From contig JBBCJT010000027.1 of the NCBI GenBank assembly GCA_037190665.1, positions 113,348 to 177,347 on the forward strand: a DNA stretch of 64,000 nucleotides. Direction: 5' to 3'. Below the pieces are notes generated by a model. It searched no databases. It worked only from the letters and a program-made list of their open reading frames with translations, and was not told the origin of the DNA. Of the stretch, positions 25,418 to 33,578 are shown piece after piece. Made by a program: the position numbers and the translations under genes. The stretch comes from JBBCJT01 sp037190665 (GTDB lineage: Bacteria; Pseudomonadota; Alphaproteobacteria; Acetobacterales; Acetobacteraceae). Positions within the stretch are counted from its first letter, which is position 1. The number at the start of each line of letters is the position of its first letter.

Positions 25418-27364
25418 ATGCCTGCGATCACCCTGCCCGACGGATCCGTGCGCCGTTTCGACGGGCCGGTGACGGGCACGCAGATCGCGGCCGCGATCGG
25501 CCCCGGCCTCGCGAAGGCCGCGCTGGCGATGAAGCTGGACGGCAAGCTGGCCGATCTTTCCACCGGGATCGACCGCGACGCCGCCGTGGTCTTCGTCACC
25601 CGCAAGGACGAGGACGCGCTGGGCATGATCCGCCACGACGCCGCCCATGTGCTGGCCGAGGCGGTGCAGGAGCTGTTCCCCGGCACCCAGGTCACCATCG
25701 GCCCGGCGATCGAGAACGGGTTCTACTACGATTTCGCCCGCAACGAGCCCTTCACCCCGGAGGACTTCCCGGCGATCGAGGCGAAGATGCGGGAGATCAT
25801 CGCCCGCAACGCCCCGTTCGAGCGCAGCGTGATCGACCGCGACGAGGGCATCGCCTTCTTCGAGAAGAAGGGCGAGCGCTACAAGGCGGAGCTGATCCGC
25901 GACCTGCCGCGCGACGAGACCATCATCCTGTACCGGCAGGGCGACTGGATCGACCTGTGCCGCGGCCCGCACATGCGCGGCACCGGCGACGTGGGCGACG
26001 CCTTCAAGCTGATGAAGGTGGCCGGCGCCTACTGGCGGGGCGACCACCGCAACGCCATGCTCAGCCGCATCTACGGCACCGCCTGGCGCGACCGGAAGGA
26101 GCTGGACGCTTACCTCCATCAGCTCGAGGAGGCGGAGAAGCGCGACCACCGCCGGATCGGCAAGGAGATGGGGCTGTTCCACCTCCAGGAGGAGGCGGTC
26201 GGCTCGGTCTTCTGGCACCCGAAGGGCTGGAAGCTCTACCGCGTGGTCGAGGACTACATGCGCCGCCGGCTGGACGCGGCCGACTACCAGGAGGTCCGGA
26301 CCCCGCAGCTCGTGGACCGCAGGCTGTGGGAAGCCTCCGGCCACTGGGAGAAGTTCCGCGAGAACATGTTCATCGCCACCGTCGAGGACGAGTCCGAGAA
26401 GGACCGCGTGCTCGCGCTGAAGCCGATGAACTGCCCCTGCCACGTGCAGATCTTCAACCAGGGGGTCCGCAGCTACCGCGAGCTGCCGCTGCGGATGGCC
26501 GAGTTCGGCTCCTGCCACCGCTACGAGCCCTCCGGCGCGCTGCACGGCATCATGCGGGTGCGCGCCTTCACCCAGGACGACGCGCACATCTTCTGCGCCG
26601 AGGACCAGATCGCGGCCGAGACCGTGCGCTTCGTCGCGCTGCTGTCCTCGATCTACAGCGACCTGGGCTTCGCCGAATTCCGGGTGAAGTTCTCCGACCG
26701 CCCGCCCACCCGCGCCGGCAGCGACGAGGTGTGGGACCAGGCGGAGGGCGCTCTCAAGGAAGCCTGCCGCATCGCGGGCGTGGACTACACGCTGAACCCC
26801 GGCGAGGGCGCCTTCTACGGCCCCAAGCTGGAATTCGTCCTGCGCGACGCGATCGGCCGCGACTGGCAGTGCGGCACGCTGCAGGTGGATTTCGTGATGC
26901 CGGAGCGGCTGGACGCGCTCTACGTGGCCGAGGACGGCACCCGCCGGCGGCCCGTGATGCTGCACCGGGCGATCCTGGGCAGCTTCGAGCGGTTCCTGGG
27001 CATCCTGATCGAGCAGCACGCCGGCCGCTTCCCGCTCTGGCTCGCCCCCGTGCAGGTCGTGGTCGCGACCATCGTCTCGGACGCCGACGCCTGGGCCGGG
27101 CAGGTCGCGGAACGGCTGCAGGCGGCCGGGCTGAGGGTCGAATCCGACCTGCGCAACGAGAAGATCAACGCCAAGGTCCGCGACCATTCGCTCGCCCGCG
27201 TGCCGGTGATCGCCGTGGTCGGCCGGAAGGAGGCGGAGACCGGCACGGTCGCGCTCCGCCGCCTCGGCGGGCAGGCGCAGGAGGTGATTTCGCTGGAGGA
27301 CGCGGCGAAAATTCTTGCGTCCGAAGCCGCGCCGCCCGATCTCAAGGTTGCGTCCCCGGCATAG
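25418..27364 (+). CDS. thrS: Threonyl-tRNA synthetase
   Basis: A 648-residue class II synthetase. It has the TGS domain (residues 1-65, ITLPDGSVRRFDGPVTG), the editing domain with HDAAHVLAEAVQELFPGTQV and the GDWIDLCRGPHM segment, the catalytic core with the zinc cysteine in KPMNCPCHVQIF, motif 2 around EFGSCHRYEPSGALHGIMRV, motif 3 around HRAILGSFERFLGIL, and the C-terminal anticodon-binding domain (VVVATIVSDADAWAGQ). Length fits bacterial ThrRS. It starts at ATG 25418 and is followed 51 bases later by infC. Confidence 0.97.
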   Translation: MPAITLPDGSVRRFDGPVTGTQIAAAIGPGLAKAALAMKLDGKLADLSTGIDRDAAVVFVTRKDEDALGMIRHDAAHVLAEAVQELFPGTQVTIGPAIENGFYYDFARNEPFTPEDFPAIEAKMREIIARNAPFERSVIDRDEGIAFFEKKGERYKAELIRDLPRDETIILYRQGDWIDLCRGPHMRGTGDVGDAFKLMKVAGAYWRGDHRNAMLSRIYGTAWRDRKELDAYLHQLEEAEKRDHRRIGKEMGLFHLQEEAVGSVFWHPKGWKLYRVVEDYMRRRLDAADYQEVRTPQLVDRRLWEASGHWEKFRENMFIATVEDESEKDRVLALKPMNCPCHVQIFNQGVRSYRELPLRMAEFGSCHRYEPSGALHGIMRVRAFTQDDAHIFCAEDQIAAETVRFVALLSSIYSDLGFAEFRVKFSDRPPTRAGSDEVWDQAEGALKEACRIAGVDYTLNPGEGAFYGPKLEFVLRDAIGRDWQCGTLQVDFVMPERLDALYVAEDGTRRRPVMLHRAILGSFERFLGILIEQHAGRFPLWLAPVQVVVATIVSDADAWAGQVAERLQAAGLRVESDLRNEKINAKVRDHSLARVPVIAVVGRKEAETGTVALRRLGGQAQEVISLEDAAKILASEAAPPDLKVASPA

Positions 27365-27415
27365 AATCCGGGACAATAGGCAACCGTACATCGTCAACTT
27401 CGACAGGAGACCACC

Positions 27416-27955
27416 ATACCAAGGCCACCGCTTCCGCCCACCCCGCCTACCCGCGACGGGCCCCGCGTCAACGAGGAAATCCGCTCTCCGCAGGTCCGGC
27501 TGATCGACCAGGACGGTGAGATGCAGGGCGTGATGAGCGCGCGCGATGCGCTGCGCCGCGCCTATGACGTGGGCATGGATCTGCTGGAAATCAGCCCCAA
27601 CGCCGTGCCGCCGGTCGTCAAGATTCTCGATTTCGGCAAGTATAAATACGAGCAGCAGAAGAAAAAGAACGAAGCCAAGAAGAAGCAGAAAGTCGTCGAG
27701 CTCAAGGAAATCAAGGTCCGTCCTAACATCGACGAGAACGACTACCAGGTTAAGATGCGCCACATGAAGGAGTTCATCTCCGAAGGCGACAAGGTGAAGG
27801 TGACCCTTCGCTTCCGTGGCCGCGAGATGGCGCATACCGAACTTGGCGCCAAGGTGCTGGAGCGGATCCGCACCGAACTGGGCGAGGCCATCAAGGTGGA
27901 GCAGTTCCCCAAGATGGAGAACCGCCAGATGATCATGGTGCTCGCGCCGAAATAG
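27416..27955 (+). CDS. infC: Translation initiation factor IF-3, AUA start
   Basis: A 179-residue IF-3. The first in-frame ATG (27521) would delete the conserved TRDGPRVNEEIRSPQVRLID N-terminal segment. The frame is open upstream, and the only plausible initiator is ATA at 27416, five bases after AGGAGA (27405-27410); infC is known in many bacteria to use AUU, AUC or AUA, which IF-3 itself discriminates against, giving autoregulation. The first residues read (M)PRPPLPPTPPTRDGPRVN. The N-domain ends near ILDFGKYKYEQQKKKNEAKK and the C-domain (IKVRPNIDENDYQVKMRHMK to MVLAPK) is standard. rpmI and rplT do not follow. Confidence 0.9.
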   Translation: MPRPPLPPTPPTRDGPRVNEEIRSPQVRLIDQDGEMQGVMSARDALRRAYDVGMDLLEISPNAVPPVVKILDFGKYKYEQQKKKNEAKKKQKVVELKEIKVRPNIDENDYQVKMRHMKEFISEGDKVKVTLRFRGREMAHTELGAKVLERIRTELGEAIKVEQFPKMENRQMIMVLAPK

Positions 27956-27968
27956 CCGATGGGCGCGG

Positions 27969-27991
27969 CGGGCCGGCTTCGGGCCGGCCCG
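27969..27991 (+). terminator. Hairpin terminator after infC
   Basis: A perfect 9-bp stem, CGGGCCGGC paired with GCCGGCCCG, with loop TTCGG, begins 14 bases after the infC stop. It is the most stable short hairpin in this part of the window and separates infC from the next gene. No T-run follows. Confidence 0.6.
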
Positions 27992-28046
27992 TCGGTGACC
28001 CCGGCGGCTGCACGCGCTATGGTTGCGCTCCCGTTTGGAGCCCGGC

Positions 28047-29177
28047 ATGCCCGCCCTGCAGAAAGCGTCGCTCAAGGACGCGCTGGAAACCTTCGCCGCC
28101 AGCAACAAGACCCATGTCATCGTCCAGCGCGGCGATGCCACGGGCGACATCGCCCATGTCACGCCCGTGCTGTCCTGCCGGAAGCACTACGCCGTCCTGG
28201 TGGTCGACAACGACGGGTCGAAGCCGACCGGGCTCAACCAGGTCGCGAACGTCTACACCGACAGCTTCCTGATCCCGCAGGACCAGGTGATCCACATCCT
28301 GCTGCCGGACATCGCGCTCGGCGATCTCGCCAGGAAGATGGCCTATAACGGGACCAAGAAGGTCGCCGGCAAGTCGCTCGAACTGCTCGGCCTGACGTCC
28401 TCGACCCGCGACACGGTGGCCGAGCTGACGGGGACCGGCCGCGGCTCCATCGCGACGACGATGCGCGGCCCCGACTACAAGGCCGTCAAGGACGTCTCGC
28501 AGGACATGCCGAATGTCGAGATGCGGCCGATCACCCATCTCGATGACTACGCTGCCTACGCGGACGGCGCGCTGCGCGCCTTCTGGAAGGCGAAGGGCGT
28601 CATCTTCGCGGAGCTGGACCGCCACTACGTGATCCTGTGGGCGCGGGAGTCGCCCAACCATCCGGAGCTGAACTCGACGCCGAAGATGCTCGACCAGCTC
28701 GCGGAGGCATCGCGCGGCAAGGGGCACGCGACGGTCGTCGCCGGGGCGATCAAGGCGGCGCAGAAGGAAGGCATGGCGGCGCTGTCCGCCTCGGTCTTCC
28801 TCGGCGAGTTCTGGAAGGACGATCACTGGAAGCTGGGATCGAACCGGGCCGCGCAGATCCGCCTGTTCTACATCCTGCGCCAGCATCTCGCACTGGTGGG
28901 CCACAAGGCCGTGCATGCCGGGATGCGCAGCGGCGGGCTGGACGCCTACGGCTTCGCCGGCGAGCCCATCGTCTACGTGATCGCCAAGAGCAAGGCCGGC
29001 GAGGACACGCGGGACAGCCGGATGAAGCCGGTGGTGGAAGCACTGACGAAGGCGCCCTCTCCGATGCCGTTCGGCCGGGTGCCGATCTCGAAGGAGCCGT
29101 CGAAGGTGGAGGGCGGCGGGATGCTTCCCGATGATCTCAAGGGCGTGATGGAGAAGATCACCGAGAAGCTGGCCTGA
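28047..29177 (+). CDS. Unrecognised 376-residue protein
   Basis: I cannot assign this protein to a family. It has no signal peptide or membrane segment. Visible features are a beta-rich N-terminus (THVIVQRGDATGDIAHVTPV, KHYAVLVVDNDGSK), a middle stretch with a Gly/Thr motif (VAELTGTGRGSIATTMRGPD), a Trp/Asp-rich part (GEFWKDDHWKLGSNRAAQIR) and a hydrophilic C-terminal tail ending DDLKGVMEKITEKLA. Start ATG 28047 has GGAG 7 bases upstream. Codon use is strongly GC3-rich, so it is a real gene. It follows infC and its terminator and is convergent with tctA. It may be lineage-specific. Confidence 0.75.
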   Translation: MPALQKASLKDALETFAASNKTHVIVQRGDATGDIAHVTPVLSCRKHYAVLVVDNDGSKPTGLNQVANVYTDSFLIPQDQVIHILLPDIALGDLARKMAYNGTKKVAGKSLELLGLTSSTRDTVAELTGTGRGSIATTMRGPDYKAVKDVSQDMPNVEMRPITHLDDYAAYADGALRAFWKAKGVIFAELDRHYVILWARESPNHPELNSTPKMLDQLAEASRGKGHATVVAGAIKAAQKEGMAALSASVFLGEFWKDDHWKLGSNRAAQIRLFYILRQHLALVGHKAVHAGMRSGGLDAYGFAGEPIVYVIAKSKAGEDTRDSRMKPVVEALTKAPSPMPFGRVPISKEPSKVEGGGMLPDDLKGVMEKITEKLA

Positions 29178-29186
29178 TACCTTGCT

Positions 29187-29211
29187 CCCTCTCCCGCCAG
29201 GCGGGAGAGGG
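29187..29211. repeat. Family-A REP-like palindrome
   Basis: CCCTCTCCCGCC, one linking base, then GGCGGGAGAGGG, between two convergent stop codons (unknown protein and tctA). It may serve as a bidirectional terminator. Confidence 0.75.
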
Positions 29212-29229
29212 GACCACCCCGTAGCAGCA

Positions 29230-30723
29230 TCACTCCGCCATCGCTTCCTCGCGCTTGCGGCGCAGCGCCGGCAACAGCATCGCGGCCAGCGCGATCGCCG
29301 CGATCGCGAGCAGCACGCCGCTGATCGGCCTCTGGATGAACACCATCGGATCGCCGCGCGAGAGCAGCATGGCGCGTCGCAGATGCTCCTCCATCATCGG
29401 CCCGAGGATGTAGGCGATGAACAGCGGCGCGGGCTCCAGCTCGAACTTGTAGAACAGGTAGCCCAGGCCGCCGAACAGCACCGCCATGTACACGTCGAAC
29501 GCGCTGTTGTTGTAGCTGTACACGCCGATCGCGCAGAAGATCAGGATCGCCGGGTACAGGAAGCGGTACGGGATCGCGAGCAGCTTCACCCAGATGCCCA
29601 CCAGCGGCAGGTTGATGATCAGCAGCATGACGTTGCCGATCCACATGCTGGCGATCAGGCCCCAGAAGAGTTCCGGCTGCGCCTCGATCATGCGCGGGCC
29701 GGGCTGGATGCCCTGGATGATCAGCGCGCCGACCATCAGCGCCATCACCGAGTTGGACGGGATGCCCAGCGTCAGCAGCGGGATGAAGGAGGTCTGCGCG
29801 GCGGCGTTGTTCGCGCTCTCCGGCCCCGCGACGCCCTCGATCGCGCCGTTGCCGAACATCTCCGGCTGCTTGGTCAGCTTCCGCTCCACCATGAAGGAGG
29901 TGAAGGCGGACAGCGAGGCGCCGCCGCCCGGCAGCACGCCGAGCGTCGACCCGATCAGCGTGCCGCGCAGCACGGCGGGGGTGGCGATGCGCCATTCCTC
30001 CCGCGTCAGCCACAGCTTGCCGATCGCGCCGGTCACCGTGCCGCGGATCTCCGGCTTCTCCAGGTTGATGATGATCTCGGCGATGCCGAACAGGCCCATG
30101 GCGAGGGCGACGACGTTGATGCCGTCGGACAGTTCCGGGATGCCGAAGGTGAAGCGTTGCTGGCCTGTCTGGACGTCCGTGCCCACGAGGCCGAGCGCGA
30201 GGCCGAGCGCGATCATCGCGATGCCCTTGAGCACGTTGCCGCGGGCGAGCACGGCCGAGATGATCAGGCCCAGCAGCATCAGCGAGAAATAGTCCGCCGG
30301 CCCGAAGGACAGGGCGACCGCCGTCAGGATCGGGCCGACCGCCGCGACGACGACGGTGGCGACCGTCCCCGCGAAGAAGGAGCCGAGGGCCGCGGTGGCC
30401 AGCGCCGCGCCCGCGCGCCCGCGCAGCGCCATCTTGTAGCCTTCGAGCGCGGTCACCACGGCCGAGATCTCGCCCGGCAGGTTGAGCAGGATCGCCGTGG
30501 TCGAGCCGCCGTACTGGGACCCGTAGTAGATGCCGGCCAGCATGATGATCGCGGTGACCGGCTCCTGCCCGAAGGTCAGCGGCAGCAGCAGCGCGATCGT
30601 CGCGGTCGGCCCGATGCCGGGCAGCACCCCGATCGCGGTCCCGATCACCGCGCCGATGAAGGCGAAGCTGAGATTGTGCAGGCTGAGGGCGACCTCGAAG
30701 CCCAGGATCAGGTTGTCGAGCAT
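29230..30723 (-). CDS. tctA: Tripartite tricarboxylate transporter, large subunit TctA
   Basis: A 497-residue membrane protein with about 11-12 hydrophobic segments. Family landmarks are IGTAIGVLPGIGPTATIALL and GIYYGSQYGGSTTAILLNLP, then GNGAIEGVAGPESANNAAAQ and FIPLLTLGIPSNSVMALM. TctA works with the small subunit TctB and a periplasmic Bug/TctC receptor to import carboxylates using an ion gradient. The ATG overlaps the tctB stop (TGATG). No tctC gene is attached, so the receptor must come from another locus. Confidence 0.93.
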   Translation of the reverse strand: MLDNLILGFEVALSLHNLSFAFIGAVIGTAIGVLPGIGPTATIALLLPLTFGQEPVTAIIMLAGIYYGSQYGGSTTAILLNLPGEISAVVTALEGYKMALRGRAGAALATAALGSFFAGTVATVVVAAVGPILTAVALSFGPADYFSLMLLGLIISAVLARGNVLKGIAMIALGLALGLVGTDVQTGQQRFTFGIPELSDGINVVALAMGLFGIAEIIINLEKPEIRGTVTGAIGKLWLTREEWRIATPAVLRGTLIGSTLGVLPGGGASLSAFTSFMVERKLTKQPEMFGNGAIEGVAGPESANNAAAQTSFIPLLTLGIPSNSVMALMVGALIIQGIQPGPRMIEAQPELFWGLIASMWIGNVMLLIINLPLVGIWVKLLAIPYRFLYPAILIFCAIGVYSYNNSAFDVYMAVLFGGLGYLFYKFELEPAPLFIAYILGPMMEEHLRRAMLLSRGDPMVFIQRPISGVLLAIAAIALAAMLLPALRRKREEAMAE

Positions 30724-30977
30724 CAGCGTCCCCCGGCCACCGCGCCGTAGGCGTCCGCCGGGAGGACCATCCAGACGGCGGTCACGATCAGCAGGATGAC
30801 CAGGGCGGGCACCGCCTCCGCGCGCCGCATCGTGCCGACGGAGACGGCGAACCCTCCCAGCACGGCGGTGAGCGGCCCGACGAGGGCGAGCAATGCGGCC
30901 GTCAGGCACAGCACGAGCGGGACGTTGACGGCGGGGTGGTCCAGCAGGCGGCGGCAATGGCAGGCGAGCACGCGCAT
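30723..30977 (-). CDS. Short TctB-like small subunit (84 residues)
   Basis: Two hydrophobic segments (about 17-42, VNVPLVLCLTAALLALVGPL; about 55-72, AVPALVILLIVTAVWMVLP) and position directly before tctA identify it as the tctB counterpart, but full TctB proteins are about 150 residues with four membrane helices. It has a perfect GGAGG 8 bases before its ATG, so this is a real, short start rather than a mis-called one. It may be a minimal or degenerate subunit. It is translationally linked to tctA by TGATG. Confidence 0.7.
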   Translation of the reverse strand: MRVLACHCRRLLDHPAVNVPLVLCLTAALLALVGPLTAVLGGFAVSVGTMRRAEAVPALVILLIVTAVWMVLPADAYGAVAGGR

Positions 30978-31167
30978 GGTTCGTCCTCCGGGATGAGGAA
31001 TCGTTCTCTGTGCCCGGGGGCGATCCCCACCCTCGGGCCCGCGATTTTATGTCGTGTCCCGATACAACGTTTTTCCCGGATCGCAATCCGTTAATGTCGG
31101 CGCCACGGCCGGTCTGCGCGGGTATGCATTGACTTCCGGCACCGGCGGGCGCAGATGCCCGCTCCCT

Positions 31168-31224
31168 GACCCGGGCGTCCCCGGGTCCCGCCGCTCCGCG
31201 AGTGTTCGCGCAGCGGCGCGTTTT
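31168..31224 (+). promoter_or_regulatory. Two leader hairpins upstream of ffh
   Basis: The divergent tctB-ffh region (290 bases) contains GACCCGGG/CCCGGGTC (31168-31175 with 31180-31187) followed at once by a longer hairpin 31189-31218, CGCCGCT-C-CGCGA-GTGT-TCGCG-C-AGCGGCG, and then TTTT at 31221-31224. Hairpin plus T-run resembles an intrinsic terminator or attenuator 44 bases before the ffh start. Confidence 0.45.
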
Positions 31225-31267
31225 GCGTTGTCCCGCCCCGGTGCGGGCGAGTGAGGAGCAGGCCGCC

Positions 31268-32632
31268 TTGTTCGAGGCGTTGTCGGACAAGCTTTCGGGC
31301 GTTTTCGATCGTCTCCGCCGCCGCGGCGCGCTGAGCGAGGCGGACGTGTCCGATGCCCTGCGCGAGGTCCGCCTCGCGCTGCTGGAGGCCGACGTCGCCC
31401 TGCCGGTGGTCAAGGACCTGATCGCGAAGGTGCGCGAGCAGGCGGTGGGCGAGGCGGTGATCAAGTCCGTCGCCCCCGGCCAGCAGGTGGTCAAGATCGT
31501 CCACGACGCGCTGGTGGACGCCCTCGGCGGCGCGGGCGCGGTGCCCGTGAACCTCGATCACCCGGCCCCGGTGCCGATCCTGATGGTCGGCCTGCAGGGC
31601 TCCGGCAAGACCACCACCTCCGGCAAGCTGGCGCTGCGGCTGCGGGAGAGGCTGCGCAAGAAGGTGCTGCTCGCCTCGCTCGACACCCAGCGCCCGGCCG
31701 CCCAGCTCCAGCTCGCCCAGCTCGCCGAACGCGCGGGCGTGGCCAGCCTGCCCATCGTCGCCGGCCAGACGCCGACCCAGATCGCCGCCCGCGCCATGGA
31801 GACGGCGCGGCGGGAGGTGTTCGACGTCGTGATCCTCGACACCGCCGGCCGCCTCGCGATCGACGAGACGCTGATGGCGGAGGTGGCCGAGGTCCGCACC
31901 CTGACCCAGCCGGCGGACACGCTGCTGGTGGTCGATGCGATGACCGGCCAGGACGCGGTGAACGTCGCCACCGCCTTCCACGAGAAGGTCGGCGTGACCG
32001 GCGTTGTCATGACGCGGATGGACGGCGACGCCCGCGGCGGCGCGGCGCTGTCGATCCGCGGCGTCACCGGCGCGCCGCTGAAGCTGGTGGGCTCGGGCGA
32101 GAAGCTCGATGCGCTGGAGGAATTCCACCCCGAACGCGTCGCCGGCCGCATCCTCGGCATGGGCGACATCGTCTCGCTGGTCGAGCGCGCGGCCGAGACG
32201 GTGGACAAGGAGGAGGCGGAGAAGCTCGCGGCCAAGATGGCCAAGGGCAAGTTCGACCTCGACGACTACGCCGGCCAGCTCAAGCAGATCGGCAAGATGG
32301 GCAGCCTGTCGGGCATCCTCGGGATGCTGCCCGGCGTGGGCAAGATCAAGTCGCAGATCGAGAACGCCAATCTCGATACCGCCATCCTCAAGCGTCAGGC
32401 GGCGATCATCTCCTCGATGACCAGGGCCGAGCGGCGCGCGCCGGCGATCATCAAGGCGAGCCGCAAGAAGCGCATCGCCGCCGGTTCCGGCACGACCGTC
32501 CAGGAAGTGAACCGTCTGCTCAAGCAGTTCGACGACATGACCGCGATGATGAAGCGGATGAACAAGCTCGGCGAGAAGGGACTGATGCGCGGCGGACTGG
32601 GCGCGCTTCTTCCCGGCCGCCGTCCCTTCTGA
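31268..32632 (+). CDS. ffh: Signal recognition particle protein Ffh
   Basis: A 454-residue SRP54 GTPase. The start is TTG 31268, which gives the standard (M)FEALSDKLSGVFDRLRRRG N-terminus; GAGGAG at 31252-31257 is 10 bases upstream. NG domain: P-loop GLQGSGKTT (108-116), DTQRPAA, DTAGR and TRMDGD. The M domain (from about 310) has GKIKSQIENANLD, the RNA-binding SGTTVQEVNRLLKQFDDM and the methionine-rich MTAMMKRMNKLGEKGLM. It targets signal-peptide-bearing ribosomes to the membrane with the SRP RNA at 63.8 kb. It heads the ffh-rpsP-rimM-trmD-rplS cluster. Confidence 0.97.
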   Translation: MFEALSDKLSGVFDRLRRRGALSEADVSDALREVRLALLEADVALPVVKDLIAKVREQAVGEAVIKSVAPGQQVVKIVHDALVDALGGAGAVPVNLDHPAPVPILMVGLQGSGKTTTSGKLALRLRERLRKKVLLASLDTQRPAAQLQLAQLAERAGVASLPIVAGQTPTQIAARAMETARREVFDVVILDTAGRLAIDETLMAEVAEVRTLTQPADTLLVVDAMTGQDAVNVATAFHEKVGVTGVVMTRMDGDARGGAALSIRGVTGAPLKLVGSGEKLDALEEFHPERVAGRILGMGDIVSLVERAAETVDKEEAEKLAAKMAKGKFDLDDYAGQLKQIGKMGSLSGILGMLPGVGKIKSQIENANLDTAILKRQAAIISSMTRAERRAPAIIKASRKKRIAAGSGTTVQEVNRLLKQFDDMTAMMKRMNKLGEKGLMRGGLGALLPGRRPF

Positions 32633-32665
32633 CCACCAACCCGGATACCCAAGGAGAAACCCCGT

Positions 32666-33001
32666 ATGGGCCTCAAGATCCGCCTTGCCCGCGCCGGCGC
32701 CAAGAAGCGTCCCTACTACCACATCGTGATCGCGGACAGCCGCAGCCCGCGCGACGGCCGCTTCATCGAGAAGGTCGGCGCCTACAACCCGATGCTGCCG
32801 GCCGAGCACGCCGACCGCGTGCGTCTGGTCGACGAGCGGCTGAAGCACTGGCTGAGCCAGGGCGCGGTGGCAACCGATCGCGTGGCGCGCTTCCTGGGCA
32901 AGGCCGGCCTCGCCCCGATGCCGGCGTACAACGAGCAGCCGAAGCAGTCCGCGCCGAAGAAGAAGGCGCAGGAGCGCGCCAAGGCCGCCGCCGCGGCCTG
33001 A
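32666..33001 (+). CDS. rpsP: 30S ribosomal protein S16
   Basis: A 111-residue protein with the S16 core MGLKIRLARAGAKKRPYYHI and RSPRDGRFIEKVGAYNPML; WLSQGAVATDRVARFLGKAG is also standard. The C-terminus is a Lys/Ala tail (SAPKKKAQERAKAAAAA), longer than in E. coli but usual in alphaproteobacteria. AAGGAG precedes the ATG. It lies 33 bases after ffh, in the conserved cluster. Confidence 0.97.
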   Translation: MGLKIRLARAGAKKRPYYHIVIADSRSPRDGRFIEKVGAYNPMLPAEHADRVRLVDERLKHWLSQGAVATDRVARFLGKAGLAPMPAYNEQPKQSAPKKKAQERAKAAAAA

Positions 33002-33014
33002 CCGGCGGAGCACG

Positions 33015-33578
33015 ATGCAGGCCACCCGCATCCTGATGGGCGTGATCGGCCGGCCGCACGGCGTGAAGGGGCTCGTCCGCGTGACGAGCTACGCCGCGGA
33101 TCCGGACGATCTGACAGCCTACGGCCCGCTCTGGGCCGGGGATGGCGGGGCGCGCCTGTCGCTGCGCTGGGTCGCCCCGGGCCTCGCCGCGGTCGAGGGC
33201 ATCTCCGACCGCACGGCGGCGGAGAAGCTGACCAACACCCGCCTGTATCTCGACCGGTCGGCCCTGCCGGCGGCCGAGGAGCAGGAGTTCTACCACGCCG
33301 ACCTGATCGGTCTGGCGGCGGTGGACGGTCAGGGCGCGCCGCTCGGCCGGGTCGCGACGGTGCACGACTACGGCGCCGGCGCGTCGCTGGAGATCGCGCG
33401 CGACGGCGCCGCGCCGCTGCTGGTGCCCTTCACCCGGGCCTGCGTGCCGGTGGTGGATGTCGCCGGCGGGCGGGTGGTGATCGAGCCGCCGGCCGAGGTG
33501 ACGGGCGAGCCGCCTCACCCCGGCCCTCTCCCGCAGGCGGGAGAGGGCGCAGGGGCGAACGCGGGGGCTGCCTCATGA
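33015..33578 (+). CDS. rimM: Ribosome maturation factor RimM with REP-derived C-terminus
   Basis: A 187-residue RimM, which assists 30S assembly around S19/S13. The N-terminal barrel starts ILMGVIGRPHGVKGLVRVTS, and the PRC barrel has EEQEFYHADLIGL and LLVPFTRACVPVVDV. After the normal end near VVIEPPAEVTGE the frame runs through a family-A palindrome (33524-33547), giving an extra PPHPGPLPQAGEGAGANAGA tail. The stop overlaps the trmD start (ATGA). The tail is likely unstructured. Confidence 0.95.
   Translation: MQATRILMGVIGRPHGVKGLVRVTSYAADPDDLTAYGPLWAGDGGARLSLRWVAPGLAAVEGISDRTAAEKLTNTRLYLDRSALPAAEEQEFYHADLIGLAAVDGQGAPLGRVATVHDYGAGASLEIARDGAAPLLVPFTRACVPVVDVAGGRVVIEPPAEVTGEPPHPGPLPQAGEGAGANAGAAS
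33524..33547. repeat. Family-A REP-like palindrome inside rimM
   Basis: CCCTCTCCCGC / GCGGGAGAGGG with the usual preceding CCTCACCCCGG lies within the last 66 bases of rimM and is translated. It also ends only 28 bases before the trmD start, so an RNA hairpin there could affect rimM-trmD coupling. Confidence 0.8.

Noticed and set aside
27521..27955. infC starting at ATG 27521
   Set aside because: It would remove the conserved first part of the IF-3 N-domain, which is open in frame and preceded by a proper ribosome binding site.
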